A DNA stretch of 64,000 bases, from positions 62,001 to 126,000 of the forward strand of contig NZ_BCTR01000006.1 in NCBI RefSeq assembly GCF_002091475.1, written 5' to 3'. Positions within the stretch are counted from its first letter, which is position 1. Each line of letters opens with the position of its first letter. Under the pieces are notes generated by a model. The model searched no databases, was not told where the DNA came from, and saw only the letters and a program-made list of their open reading frames with translations. Made by a program: the position numbers and the translations under genes. Shown piece after piece: positions 44,216-52,435 of this stretch. This DNA comes from Sphingomonas azotifigens NBRC 15497. GTDB lineage: Bacteria; Pseudomonadota; Alphaproteobacteria; Sphingomonadales; Sphingomonadaceae.

Positions 44216-44716
44216 CAGCGCTTCCTCGACGATCGTGTCGCTCTTGCCCACGGCTTCCCACGGGAAGACGAACCAGCGCTTATCGATCTCGCGGTCGATC
44301 GTCTCGGCCCAGTAATCGACCGCGACCTTCGAGCGGGTGTTGCTCAGCACCACCGCGAAGCGGAGGTTCTCCGCCGCGCCGCCATCGTCGGCGAGCAGGC
44401 GACGGATATAGTCGATCGTGCCGCCGCTGTCGTTGATGTCGTCGACGAACAGCAGCTTGGTGCCGTCGGCGCTCTTTTCCGCGACCTTGCCGAGCAGCTC
44501 GTCGGCGAAACCCGGCACCTTCGACGAATGATCGATCGACAGCATCGGCAGGTTGAGCTGGTGCGAAATGTAGACAGCCGGGACGAGGCCGCCGCGGCCG
44601 ATGCCGATCACGAAATCGGGCTGCCACCCATCGCCGGCGATCTTTTGCGCGACAGCACGCGCATTTGCGAGGAACTGTTCATAGGCAATATAATGGAGTT
44701 CCGGGGTGCTGCTCAT
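44192..44716 (-). CDS. Purine phosphoribosyltransferase
   Basis: 174 residues from ATG 44716. The PRPP loop is LLFVDDINDSGGTIDYI and a second site is FVIGIGRGGLVPAVYIS. Size and pattern fit a xanthine/hypoxanthine-type type-I phosphoribosyltransferase, which would salvage the bases released by the neighbouring catabolic genes. It is convergent with the nucleoside hydrolase (24-bp overlap), and separate from LysR, which starts 84 bp further up but is encoded on the same strand. Confidence 0.88.
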   Translation of the reverse strand: MSSTPELHYIAYEQFLANARAVAQKIAGDGWQPDFVIGIGRGGLVPAVYISHQLNLPMLSIDHSSKVPGFADELLGKVAEKSADGTKLLFVDDINDSGGTIDYIRRLLADDGGAAENLRFAVVLSNTRSKVAVDYWAETIDREIDKRWFVFPWEAVGKSDTIVEEALSVPERLA

Positions 44717-44799
44717 CTGCGCGAATCCAAGGTGGCGGAAGGAAGAAGCGGGCGGAGATATGCGCAACCCGTCCGCCGGGCAATTGTGGTGTCCCCGCA

Positions 44800-45741
44800 T
44801 CATGCGGGATGTGGATCATCATTGCCGATCGAAGCAGGATAGCCAAGCCGCGAAAAGCCGTTCTCGATCTCGGCCAGCACGATGCCCGCCGCGTAGGACG
44901 GGGTGCGGGTGGAAGCGGTGCACAGCGCCAGCGTCATCGGGCGCAGGATCGCATCCGAGATCCGGGTGAACGAGAGCAGGCCGCGCTCCACCTCGGTGAC
45001 GACGTCGATCGAGGTGAGGATGCCGATGCCGACGCCCTGCAGCACCAGCGACACGATCATCTGGATATTGTCCGACGTCACCGTCTTGTGGAGTTCGATG
45101 CCGGTGGTGCCCTCCAGCACCGCGATCTGCTGGCAGACGGCGAGGGGGTCGGCGGGGACGATCAGCGGCGACTGGGCACAGGCGGAAAAGCGCGTCTCGC
45201 GCAGGGCGCCGAGCGGATGGCCTGGCGGCGTGAGCAGGCCGAGCACGACGTCGACGAACGCGCGCACGGTGATGCCGCGATAGGATTGGGGCTCGAAGAA
45301 GATGCCGAAATCGACCTCGCCGTTCATGATCGCAAGGCGCACCGCATCGTTGTTCAGCACCCGCACGTTGACGGTGATGCCCGGATAGCGTTCGCGAATC
45401 GCGCACAGCGCCTGCGGCACATAGCCCTTGGCGAGCGCATCGATCACCGCGATCTCGACATGGCCGCGCTTCAGTCCGCGCAGATCCTCGATCTGGCTGC
45501 GCACCTCGGCCATGCTCTTCTGCCAGCGCCCGCCTGCCGCCATCATGATTTCGCCCGCCGCGGTGAGCCGCAGGCCGGAGGGAAGCCGCTCGAACAATGG
45601 CATGCCCAGATCCGCCTCGACGTTGAGGATCTGCCGGTCGATCGCCGATGCCGAGACGTTGAGCTCGTCGGCCGCCTTGCGGATCGACCCCAGCCGCCCG
45701 ACTGCGACGAAATAGCGAAGGAAGCGCGAGAACGCGGGCAT
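44800..45741 (-). CDS. LysR-family transcriptional regulator
   Basis: 313 residues. N-terminal winged helix (RYFVAVGRLGSIRKAADELN, then SASAIDRQILNVEADLGMPL) and a periplasmic-binding-type effector domain (from about residue 90; VEIAVIDALAKGYVPQAL). Its start codon lies 6 bp from a 48-bp element repeated before the purine operon, so it is the best candidate regulator of purine catabolism; the effector is unknown (a purine base or ureide is likely, by inference). Divergent from a TonB receptor. Confidence 0.93.
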   Translation of the reverse strand: MPAFSRFLRYFVAVGRLGSIRKAADELNVSASAIDRQILNVEADLGMPLFERLPSGLRLTAAGEIMMAAGGRWQKSMAEVRSQIEDLRGLKRGHVEIAVIDALAKGYVPQALCAIRERYPGITVNVRVLNNDAVRLAIMNGEVDFGIFFEPQSYRGITVRAFVDVVLGLLTPPGHPLGALRETRFSACAQSPLIVPADPLAVCQQIAVLEGTTGIELHKTVTSDNIQMIVSLVLQGVGIGILTSIDVVTEVERGLLSFTRISDAILRPMTLALCTASTRTPSYAAGIVLAEIENGFSRLGYPASIGNDDPHPA

Positions 45742-45746
45742 CGAAT

Positions 45747-45794
45747 GTGTCCTATTTTTTGCAACGCGGTATCGAATTCATTGCATTTGATAGC
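45747..45794 (+). promoter_or_regulatory. Candidate LysR-type operator, copy 2
   Basis: TTTTTGCAAC-N12-TCATTGC within a 48-bp block shared with 25543-25590. It begins 6 bp from the lysR start and would cover its ribosome site (AGGA), which fits autorepression. It is about 200 bp before the divergent TonB receptor. Confidence 0.65.
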
Positions 45795-45827
45795 ACTACG
45801 TCAAGCCCCTAGGCTCACGATTGGACC

Positions 45828-45903
45828 ATTGTGAAACACAATTCGCATCCTCCGTTCAGCTCGTACAGCATGCGAAAAAGATAGAAATATTGTGTAATCA
45901 CAA
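45828..45903. promoter_or_regulatory. Two TTGTG/CACAA dyads before the TonB receptor
   Basis: ATTGTG-AAA-CACAAT (45828-45842) and TTGTG-TAAT-CACAA (45890-45903), centres about 61 bp apart (near six helical turns), in the lysR/TonB receptor gap. They could be sites for one dimeric regulator, possibly looping; the regulator is unknown. Confidence 0.45.
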
Positions 45904-45997
45904 AGTCTTGTGAGGAACGGGTGAGGATGCGCGAAGGAAAACGGGTCACGGAATGCCGGGGCATTCCGGGAAGGGCCATTATCGGGGGCATGCATCC

Positions 45998-48493
45998 ATG
46001 AAACACGTCCATATCGAATATGTATTGCACCGCGGCACGGCGCGAGGTGCGGCCGGTCGTCGTCTGGCGACCGTGATGGCCAGCCTGCTGGCGGCAACGG
46101 CGATGACCGGGACCGCCTTTGCGCAGGATGGAGGCACGACGAAGGACAAGTCCGACGATGGCGAGATCGTTGTCACCGGCGCGCTCAACGCGCTGCCGAA
46201 CAAGGACGTCGGCTCGATCTTCGGCTTCGCCAAGACGCTGGTCGAGACGCCGCGCTCCGCATCGACGGTGAGCAGCGACCAGATCGAGCGCTTCGGCGTC
46301 ACCAGCATCTACGATCTCGTCTCGCAGGCGCCCGGCACCTTCACCAACTCGTTCTTCGGCGTGGGCGGTGCGCTCGACATTCGCGGTACGCCCGGCGAAG
46401 TCTATTTCCGCGGCATGCGGCGCCTCGACAATCCGGGCAACTATCCCACGCCGATCGGCGCTTCGGACCGGATCGACATCGTGCGCGGTCCTTCCTCGCC
46501 GATCTATGGCCCGTCCAAGACCGGCGGCTACATGAACTTCGTGCCGAAATCGGCGCGCGTGAAGGACGGCGCGCTGCTCGATCATCCCGAGGGCGAACTG
46601 AGCTATACCGGCGGCAGCTGGTCGTACAACGTCATCAAGGGGCAGGTGCGCGGCCCGCTCAAGGTGGGCGCCACCGAATTCGGCTACAGCCTCTATGGCG
46701 AGATCGAGGATTCGGGCAGCTATTATCGCAACATGTCGACCCGCAACGTCGTGCTGCAGGCGGCGTTCGACAACCGCATCACCGACAGCCTGCGCGTCGA
46801 ATTCGGCGGCATGTACCAGAAATATGACGGCCAGCAGAATGGCGGCTGGAACCGCCTGACCCAGGCGCTGGTCGATCACGGCACCTATATCACCGGCGCG
46901 GCCAAGCCGCTCGATACCAATGGCGACGGCCAGATCTCGCCGAGCGAATTCACTTCGGTCGGCACCTTCTCGCCGTTCGGCACCTTCGGCTGCCCGGCGG
47001 GCACCACCACGCCGGGCGTTTCGCCCACGTCCGCCGCATCGTTCACCAATGCGTGCTTCCAGCAGGCCTATCCCTATCTGGGCCTCACCAATGTCGGCAC
47101 CACCACGCTCAGCCGCAAGGACGTGCTCACCGGCCCGAACGACTTCCTGAAGAACAAGCAGAAGACCGCATATTTCGACGTTATCTGGGAGGGTCCCGGC
47201 GATCTCGAGATCAAGAACCAGTTCTTCTATGACGGCACCGTCAATCACAACAACAATGCCTATGGCTTCTCGCAGTTCCACGATTCCTATGCGATCGAGG
47301 ACAAGGTGGTTGCGTCGAACACCTTCACCAATTCGCTGGGCAAGTTCTCGCTGCAGTTGTCACCCTCGCTGCGCTACACCAAGTTCCTGCACGGCGATGA
47401 CTTCAACTTCGAATATTTCCACCGCGTCGATCTGTCGGTGGGCTATACGCCGCTGTCCGATCGGCTGCTGTCGAACGAGTGCGGCTGTGACTATGCCAAT
47501 TATCTGAAGGGCCATTATACCGACTGGGGCTTCGCCGGGCTGCTCGACGCCGATTTCGCCTTCGGCCTCGATGTGATCCTGGGCGCGCGCTACGACACGG
47601 TCGACGTGAAGTCGGTCAACATCCTGGAGAAATTGCGCGTCACCAATGGCGTGCGGCCGACCGGATCGGGCAGCAAGGGCGGCTGGTCGTGGAACGGCAG
47701 CGTTTCGTACAAGCTGCCGCTGGGGCTGATCCCCTATTTTACCGCGTCGCGGCAGACCACGGTGATCGCCGGCCAGGGATCGGAAATCGATCCGGTCACG
47801 GCAGCCGGCGGCACCTTCCTCACCGCTTCGAAGCTTACCGAAGGCGGCATCAAGGGCAGCTGGCTGGGCGGGCGGCTCTATGCGGCGCTGTCGGTCTACA
47901 ATCAGGAGCGCACGGACCACAACATCCAGTCGTCGACGGTCAACCAGTCGGTGCAGACGCAAGGGCTCGAGGCCGAGGCGCGCTGGTCGGTGGATCGGCA
48001 CCTGCTGCTCACCGGCGCCTATACCCGCACCAAGGTGTACAACCTCACCTTCCTGGATGCCGGATCGACCTTCAGTTTCTTCGGCATCGGCGACCTGATC
48101 AACGTCACCAATCCGGCGCTGTTCCTGGGCGGCCAGCCGGGTGGCCTGGTGCCGATCCCGAACAAGGAGGCGTCGCGCCGCCAGGGCATCCCGACCAACC
48201 TCGTCTCGGGCACGGCGACCTATGCGTTCGACAACGGCATCGCGCTCAGCGGCAGCGTCGTGCATGTCGATTCGGTGTTCTCGGGCCAGTCGCGCGTGGT
48301 GCAACTGCCGGCCTATACGCTGGTCGATCTGGGCGCCTCGTACACGACCGGGCCGTTCCTGTTCCGGGTGACGGTGAAGAACGCCACCGACGCGACCTAT
48401 TATCGCGCCAACTTCACCGAGCTGTTCGGCAGCACCATCGTGCTTCCGGAAAAGCCGCGCAGCTACCAGGCGACCGTTTCGTACAAGTTCTGA
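45998..48493 (+). CDS. TonB-dependent receptor with EF-hand, purine-linked
   Basis: 831 residues from ATG 45998 (GGGGG upstream). An unusually long leader of about 45 residues ends TGTAFAQ. TonB-box-like GEIVVTG, a plug (SIYDLVSQAPGTF, DRIDIVRGPSSPIYGPSKTG) and a barrel ending VSYKF. Residues 306-317 (DTNGDGQISPSE) are a perfect calcium EF-hand loop inside an extracellular loop. Cys pairs (GTFGCPAG, NACFQQ, NECGCDY) may form disulfides. It is divergent from LysR, flanked by its site and followed by exported nucleoside enzymes. Uptake of nucleosides or other purines is inferred from context. Confidence 0.92.
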   Translation: MKHVHIEYVLHRGTARGAAGRRLATVMASLLAATAMTGTAFAQDGGTTKDKSDDGEIVVTGALNALPNKDVGSIFGFAKTLVETPRSASTVSSDQIERFGVTSIYDLVSQAPGTFTNSFFGVGGALDIRGTPGEVYFRGMRRLDNPGNYPTPIGASDRIDIVRGPSSPIYGPSKTGGYMNFVPKSARVKDGALLDHPEGELSYTGGSWSYNVIKGQVRGPLKVGATEFGYSLYGEIEDSGSYYRNMSTRNVVLQAAFDNRITDSLRVEFGGMYQKYDGQQNGGWNRLTQALVDHGTYITGAAKPLDTNGDGQISPSEFTSVGTFSPFGTFGCPAGTTTPGVSPTSAASFTNACFQQAYPYLGLTNVGTTTLSRKDVLTGPNDFLKNKQKTAYFDVIWEGPGDLEIKNQFFYDGTVNHNNNAYGFSQFHDSYAIEDKVVASNTFTNSLGKFSLQLSPSLRYTKFLHGDDFNFEYFHRVDLSVGYTPLSDRLLSNECGCDYANYLKGHYTDWGFAGLLDADFAFGLDVILGARYDTVDVKSVNILEKLRVTNGVRPTGSGSKGGWSWNGSVSYKLPLGLIPYFTASRQTTVIAGQGSEIDPVTAAGGTFLTASKLTEGGIKGSWLGGRLYAALSVYNQERTDHNIQSSTVNQSVQTQGLEAEARWSVDRHLLLTGAYTRTKVYNLTFLDAGSTFSFFGIGDLINVTNPALFLGGQPGGLVPIPNKEASRRQGIPTNLVSGTATYAFDNGIALSGSVVHVDSVFSGQSRVVQLPAYTLVDLGASYTTGPFLFRVTVKNATDATYYRANFTELFGSTIVLPEKPRSYQATVSYKF

Positions 48494-48498
48494 TGGGA

Positions 48499-48538
48499 GG
48501 ACGGCGCCGGGTTGCCCGGCGCCGTCCCGCGATTTTTG
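48499..48538 (+). terminator. Strong rho-independent terminator
   Basis: GGACGGCGCCGGG, loop TTG, then CCCGGCGCCGTCC: 13 perfect base pairs, followed by CGCGATTTTT. It lies 5 bp after the TonB receptor stop, so the receptor is probably a single-gene transcript. Confidence 0.88.
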
Positions 48539-48595
48539 GAGGCGAAGCGGCGGTTGCACTGCACCCCGCTCCCTCCCGGTTGGATGTTCGAACCC

Positions 48596-49678
48596 ATGCG
48601 TTTTCTTGTTACCCTTTTCGCGGCCTTGCTGGGGCTCCTGCTCGGGAACGCCGCCATGGCGCAGCCTACCACGGCGTGCGCGCCGGGCGCTCCCTGCGCG
48701 CATCCGCTGCCGGTGCGCATTGTCATCGTCACCATGTTCGAGATCGGCGCCGACAGCGGCGATGCGCCGGGCGAGTTCCAGTTCTGGAAGGAACGGCGCC
48801 ATCTTGATATGCGGATCCCGTTCCCGCAGTCGCACCACGATCTCTACTACAACCCCAAGACCAAGATCCTCGGCATGGTCACCGGCATGGGGTCGATCCG
48901 CTCGGCGACCGCGACGCTGGCGCTCGGGCTCGACCAGCGGTTCGATCTGCGGCACGCCTATTGGCTGGTGGCGGGCATTGCCGGCATCGATCCGGCCAAG
49001 GCCTCGATCGGCTCGGCGGCCTGGGCGCGCTTCCTCGTCGACGGCGATCTCGCGCATGAGATCGACGGGCGCGAAATCCCCAAGGATTGGAGCACCGGCT
49101 ATTTCGCGCTGCACAGCAAGGGGCCGAACGACCCCGCGCCGCCCACCGGGCAAGGCGAAGTCTACGAGATCAATTCGGGCCTGCGCGACTGGGCCTTCGC
49201 GCTCACCAAGGACATGGTGCTGCCCGACGACGCCAAGGTCGCCGCCGAGCGGATGCGCTATACCGAGGACTCGATGGCGCAGCGCCCGCCCTTCGTGCTG
49301 AAGGGCGACCAGCTTGCGGCGATGACCTTCTGGCACGGCGCGCTGCTGACGCGCTGGGCGGAGGATTGGGTAAATCGCTGGACCGGCGGCAAGGGCGAGT
49401 TCGTCACCTCGGCGATGGAGGAGACCGGCACCTACCAGTCGATCCTGTATCTCGACCGGATCGGCCGGGTCGACCGCAACCGTTTCATGGTTTTGCGCGC
49501 GGGCAGCAACTACACCCGGCCGCCGCCCGGCATCGGTGCCGCCGACTATCTGCTGCGCGAGAATGAGGGCTATTCGGGCATGCGGGCGGCGCTGGAGAGC
49601 CTGTACGCGGTGGGCTCCAGGGTGGTCGACGAACTCAGCGACCATTGGGACCGCTACGAAAAAACCGTGCCGCGGTGA
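48596..49678 (+). CDS. Exported purine nucleoside permease (NUP)-family protein
   Basis: 360 residues from ATG 48596 (ATG 48584 adds MFEP); signal peptide MRFLVTLFAALLGLLLG to NAAMAQ. The body matches the NUP family, first described as fungal purine nucleoside permeases but with a phosphorylase-like fold: VRIVIVTMFE, FKN-less MGSIRSATATLALGL, WLVAGIAGIDP, FVTSAMEETGTYQSI, RAGSNYTRPP. With one membrane-directing leader and no transmembrane helices, a periplasmic nucleoside-binding or cleaving role is more likely than a permease. It starts after the terminator; the next gene follows after 4 bp. Confidence 0.87.
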   Translation: MRFLVTLFAALLGLLLGNAAMAQPTTACAPGAPCAHPLPVRIVIVTMFEIGADSGDAPGEFQFWKERRHLDMRIPFPQSHHDLYYNPKTKILGMVTGMGSIRSATATLALGLDQRFDLRHAYWLVAGIAGIDPAKASIGSAAWARFLVDGDLAHEIDGREIPKDWSTGYFALHSKGPNDPAPPTGQGEVYEINSGLRDWAFALTKDMVLPDDAKVAAERMRYTEDSMAQRPPFVLKGDQLAAMTFWHGALLTRWAEDWVNRWTGGKGEFVTSAMEETGTYQSILYLDRIGRVDRNRFMVLRAGSNYTRPPPGIGAADYLLRENEGYSGMRAALESLYAVGSRVVDELSDHWDRYEKTVPR

Positions 49679-49682
49679 CCGC

Positions 49683-51044
49683 ATGGGCCTGACCGTCGTC
49701 GATCATGCGGAAATGCTCGTCTGCATGGACGATGCCCGCCGCGAGATCGCCGATGGCGCGGTGGCGTTCCGCGACGGCGTGATCGAGGCGGTGGGCACCA
49801 GCGCGGAGCTCGCCGACCTGCGCACGGCGGCGGATCTGGTGGTGGAGGCGCGCGGCTGCGTGGTGACGCCGGGGCTGGTCAACACCCACCACCATCTGTT
49901 CCAGACGCTGACCCGCGCGCTGCCGGGGGCGATCAACACCTCGCTGTTCGGCTGGCTCAAACGGCTCTACCCGATCTGGGGCCAGTATCGGCCGGAGGAC
50001 GTGTTCGCCGCCACCCAGCTCGGCCTCGCCGAACTGGCGCTGTCGGGCTGCACGATGAGCAGCGATCATCTCTATCTCTATGCCGATGGCGTGCGGCTCG
50101 ACGATTCGATTGCCGCCGCTGAGGGCATCGGCATTCGCTTCCACGCGACGCGCGGATCGATGAGCGTGGGGGAGAGCGCGGGCGGATTGCCCCCGGACGC
50201 GCTCGTCGAGGACGAGGCGGCGATCCTGCGCGACACGATCCGGGTGATCGACCGCTTCCATGATGCGGCCGAGGGCGCGATGGTGCGCGTCGCGGTGGCG
50301 CCCTGTTCGCCCTTCTCGGTAAGCGAGGGGCTGATGCGCGATTCCGCGCTGCTCGCGCGCGACAAGGGGGTGATGCTCCACACCCATCTCGCCGAGGATG
50401 CCGACGACGTCGCCTATTCGCTCGCGCAGTTCGGGTGTCGCCCCGGCGACTATGCCGAGCGGCTGGGCTGGACCGGGCCCGATGTGTGGCATGCCCACTG
50501 CGTTCAGCTCGATGCGCGCGAGATTGCGCTGTTCGCGCGGACCCGCACCGGCGTGGCGCATTGCCCCTGCTCCAACTGCCGGCTTGGTTCCGGCATCGCG
50601 CCGCTGCCGGCGATGGTCGCGCACGGGGTGCCGCTGGGCCTCGGCGTGGACGGTTCGGCGTCCAACGACAGCGGCAATCTGCTGCTCGAGGCGCGGCAGG
50701 CGATGCTGCTCCAGCGCGTTGTCGGCGGCGCGGCGGTGTTCGATCCGCGGCAGGCGCTGTTTCTCGCGACGCGCGGCGGGGCGGCGGTGCTGGGGCGCGA
50801 CGAGTGCGGCGTGCTCGCGCCCGGCAAGCGCGCCGATCTCGCCATCTGGGACATGGCCGGGCCGTCGTCGCTCGGCGCCTGGGATCTGGTCGCGGGGCTG
50901 GTGCTGGCGCCGCCGCCGCAAGCCCGCGACGTGTTCGTCGATGGCCGCGCGGTGGTGCGCGACGGCGACCTCGTCCAGGCCCGGCGCGAGGACGTGGTGC
51001 GTGCCGCACAGGCATCGGTCGCGCGGCTGAAGGAACTGGCATGA
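49683..51044 (+). CDS. 8-oxoguanine deaminase-type amidohydrolase
   Basis: 453 residues. Metal motifs NTHHHLFQTLTRALP, LHTHLAEDADDV, WHAHCVQLD and GVDGSASNDSGNLL are those of 8-oxoguanine deaminase and the related AtzB/TrzN group. The HHHLFQTLTRA block favours 8-oxoguanine, giving urate directly. It stands between NUP and an NCS2 permease in a purine setting. Deamination of another aminated purine or s-triazine cannot be excluded. No signal peptide. ATGA onto the permease. Confidence 0.88.
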   Translation: MGLTVVDHAEMLVCMDDARREIADGAVAFRDGVIEAVGTSAELADLRTAADLVVEARGCVVTPGLVNTHHHLFQTLTRALPGAINTSLFGWLKRLYPIWGQYRPEDVFAATQLGLAELALSGCTMSSDHLYLYADGVRLDDSIAAAEGIGIRFHATRGSMSVGESAGGLPPDALVEDEAAILRDTIRVIDRFHDAAEGAMVRVAVAPCSPFSVSEGLMRDSALLARDKGVMLHTHLAEDADDVAYSLAQFGCRPGDYAERLGWTGPDVWHAHCVQLDAREIALFARTRTGVAHCPCSNCRLGSGIAPLPAMVAHGVPLGLGVDGSASNDSGNLLLEARQAMLLQRVVGGAAVFDPRQALFLATRGGAAVLGRDECGVLAPGKRADLAIWDMAGPSSLGAWDLVAGLVLAPPPQARDVFVDGRAVVRDGDLVQARREDVVRAAQASVARLKELA

Positions 51045-52435
51045 CAGCGGAGCGGACGATGACACTGGCAACCAGCCGCGGCCCGATGACCGCCGAACAG
51101 GCGCGCGACACCGAATATTTCCCCGGCCTCGCGGTCGCAATGCCTTTGGGCATCCAGCATGTGCTGGCGATGTTCGTCAGCAATCTCACCCCGGCGATCA
51201 TCGTCGCGGGCGCGGCGGGGTTCGGCTTCGGATCGGCCGATCCCGGCCCGATGATCTACCTGATCCAGATGTCGATGCTGTTCGCTGGCGTCGCGACGCT
51301 GCTGCAGACGATCGGCATCGGCCCGGTCGGCGCGCGGTTGCCGATCGTGCAGGGCACCAGCTTCGCCTTCCTGCCGGTGATGATCCCGATCGTCGCCGGG
51401 CGCGGGGTGGGAGCGATGGCCGAGCTGGCCACCGCCGCGATGATCGGCGGGCTATTCCACACCTGCCTCAGCTTCTTCGTCGGGCGCATCCGCTTCGCGC
51501 TGCCGCCGATGGTGACCGGCCTGGTGGTGTTGCTGATCGGCCTGTCGCTGATGCGGATCGGGGTGGTCTATGCCGCCGGCGGCGTCGCCGCGCAGGGCAC
51601 GGCGGCCTATGGCAGCGGGGCGAGCTGGCTGCTTGCCGGGATCGTGGTGGTGACGACGGTGGCGCTGAGCTTCTTCGGCCGGGGCATCTGGTCGACCGCG
51701 GCGGTGCTGCTCGGGCTGCTCGCGGGCTATGCGGCGGCGGCCGCGATGGGGCGCGTCTCGCTCGCGCCGGTGGCGGGCGCGGGCTGGGTGATGGTGCCGT
51801 CGCCCTTCCATTTTGGTTTCGCCCTGTCGGCCTCGGCGATCCTCGGCTTCTGCCTGATGGGCTTCATCTCGGCGATCGAATCGATCGGCGACGTTTCGGC
51901 GATCTGCGAGGGCACCGCCGGGCGGCGCGCGACCGATCGCGAACTGATCGGCGCGACCTGCGCGGACGGCGTGGGCACCGCGCTGGCGGCGGTGTTCGGG
52001 GCGATGCCCAACACCTCGTTCAGCCAGAATGTCGGCCTGATCGCGATTACCGGGATCATGAGCCGCCACATCGTCACGATCGGCGCGTGCTTCCTCGTGC
52101 TGTGCGGGCTGGTGCCGAAGGTGGGGGCGCTGGTGACGACGATCCCGATCGAGGTGCTGGGCGGCGGGGTGATCGTGATGTTCGGCATGGTTGCCGCCGC
52201 GGCGATCTCGATCCTTTCCGACGTCGAGTGGAGCCAGCGCAACATGCTGATCTTCGGGCTGGCGCTTTCGGCGAGCATCGGGCTGGAGCTGGAGCCGCAG
52301 GCGGTGGGCCATTTGCCCGAAACGCTGCGGATCATGCTGACCTCGGGCGTGCTGCCCGCCGCGCTGATCGCGGTGGTGCTCAACCTTGTCGTGCCGGGCC
52401 GCAGCGCCGGTGCGCTGGCGGTCAGCGCGGGATAG
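51041..52435 (+). CDS. NCS2/NAT xanthine-uracil permease
   Basis: 464 residues with 12-14 helices. Nucleobase-ascorbate motifs are LPIVQGTSFAFLPVM, SAIESIGDVSAICEG and MPNTSFSQNVGLIAITGI. This is the UraA/XanQ/UacT branch, distinct from the AzgA-type permease in the other operon; xanthine or urate is the probable cargo. Its last 14 bp overlap the convergent adenosine deaminase gene. Confidence 0.93.
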   Translation: MTAERTMTLATSRGPMTAEQARDTEYFPGLAVAMPLGIQHVLAMFVSNLTPAIIVAGAAGFGFGSADPGPMIYLIQMSMLFAGVATLLQTIGIGPVGARLPIVQGTSFAFLPVMIPIVAGRGVGAMAELATAAMIGGLFHTCLSFFVGRIRFALPPMVTGLVVLLIGLSLMRIGVVYAAGGVAAQGTAAYGSGASWLLAGIVVVTTVALSFFGRGIWSTAAVLLGLLAGYAAAAAMGRVSLAPVAGAGWVMVPSPFHFGFALSASAILGFCLMGFISAIESIGDVSAICEGTAGRRATDRELIGATCADGVGTALAAVFGAMPNTSFSQNVGLIAITGIMSRHIVTIGACFLVLCGLVPKVGALVTTIPIEVLGGGVIVMFGMVAAAAISILSDVEWSQRNMLIFGLALSASIGLELEPQAVGHLPETLRIMLTSGVLPAALIAVVLNLVVPGRSAGALAVSAG

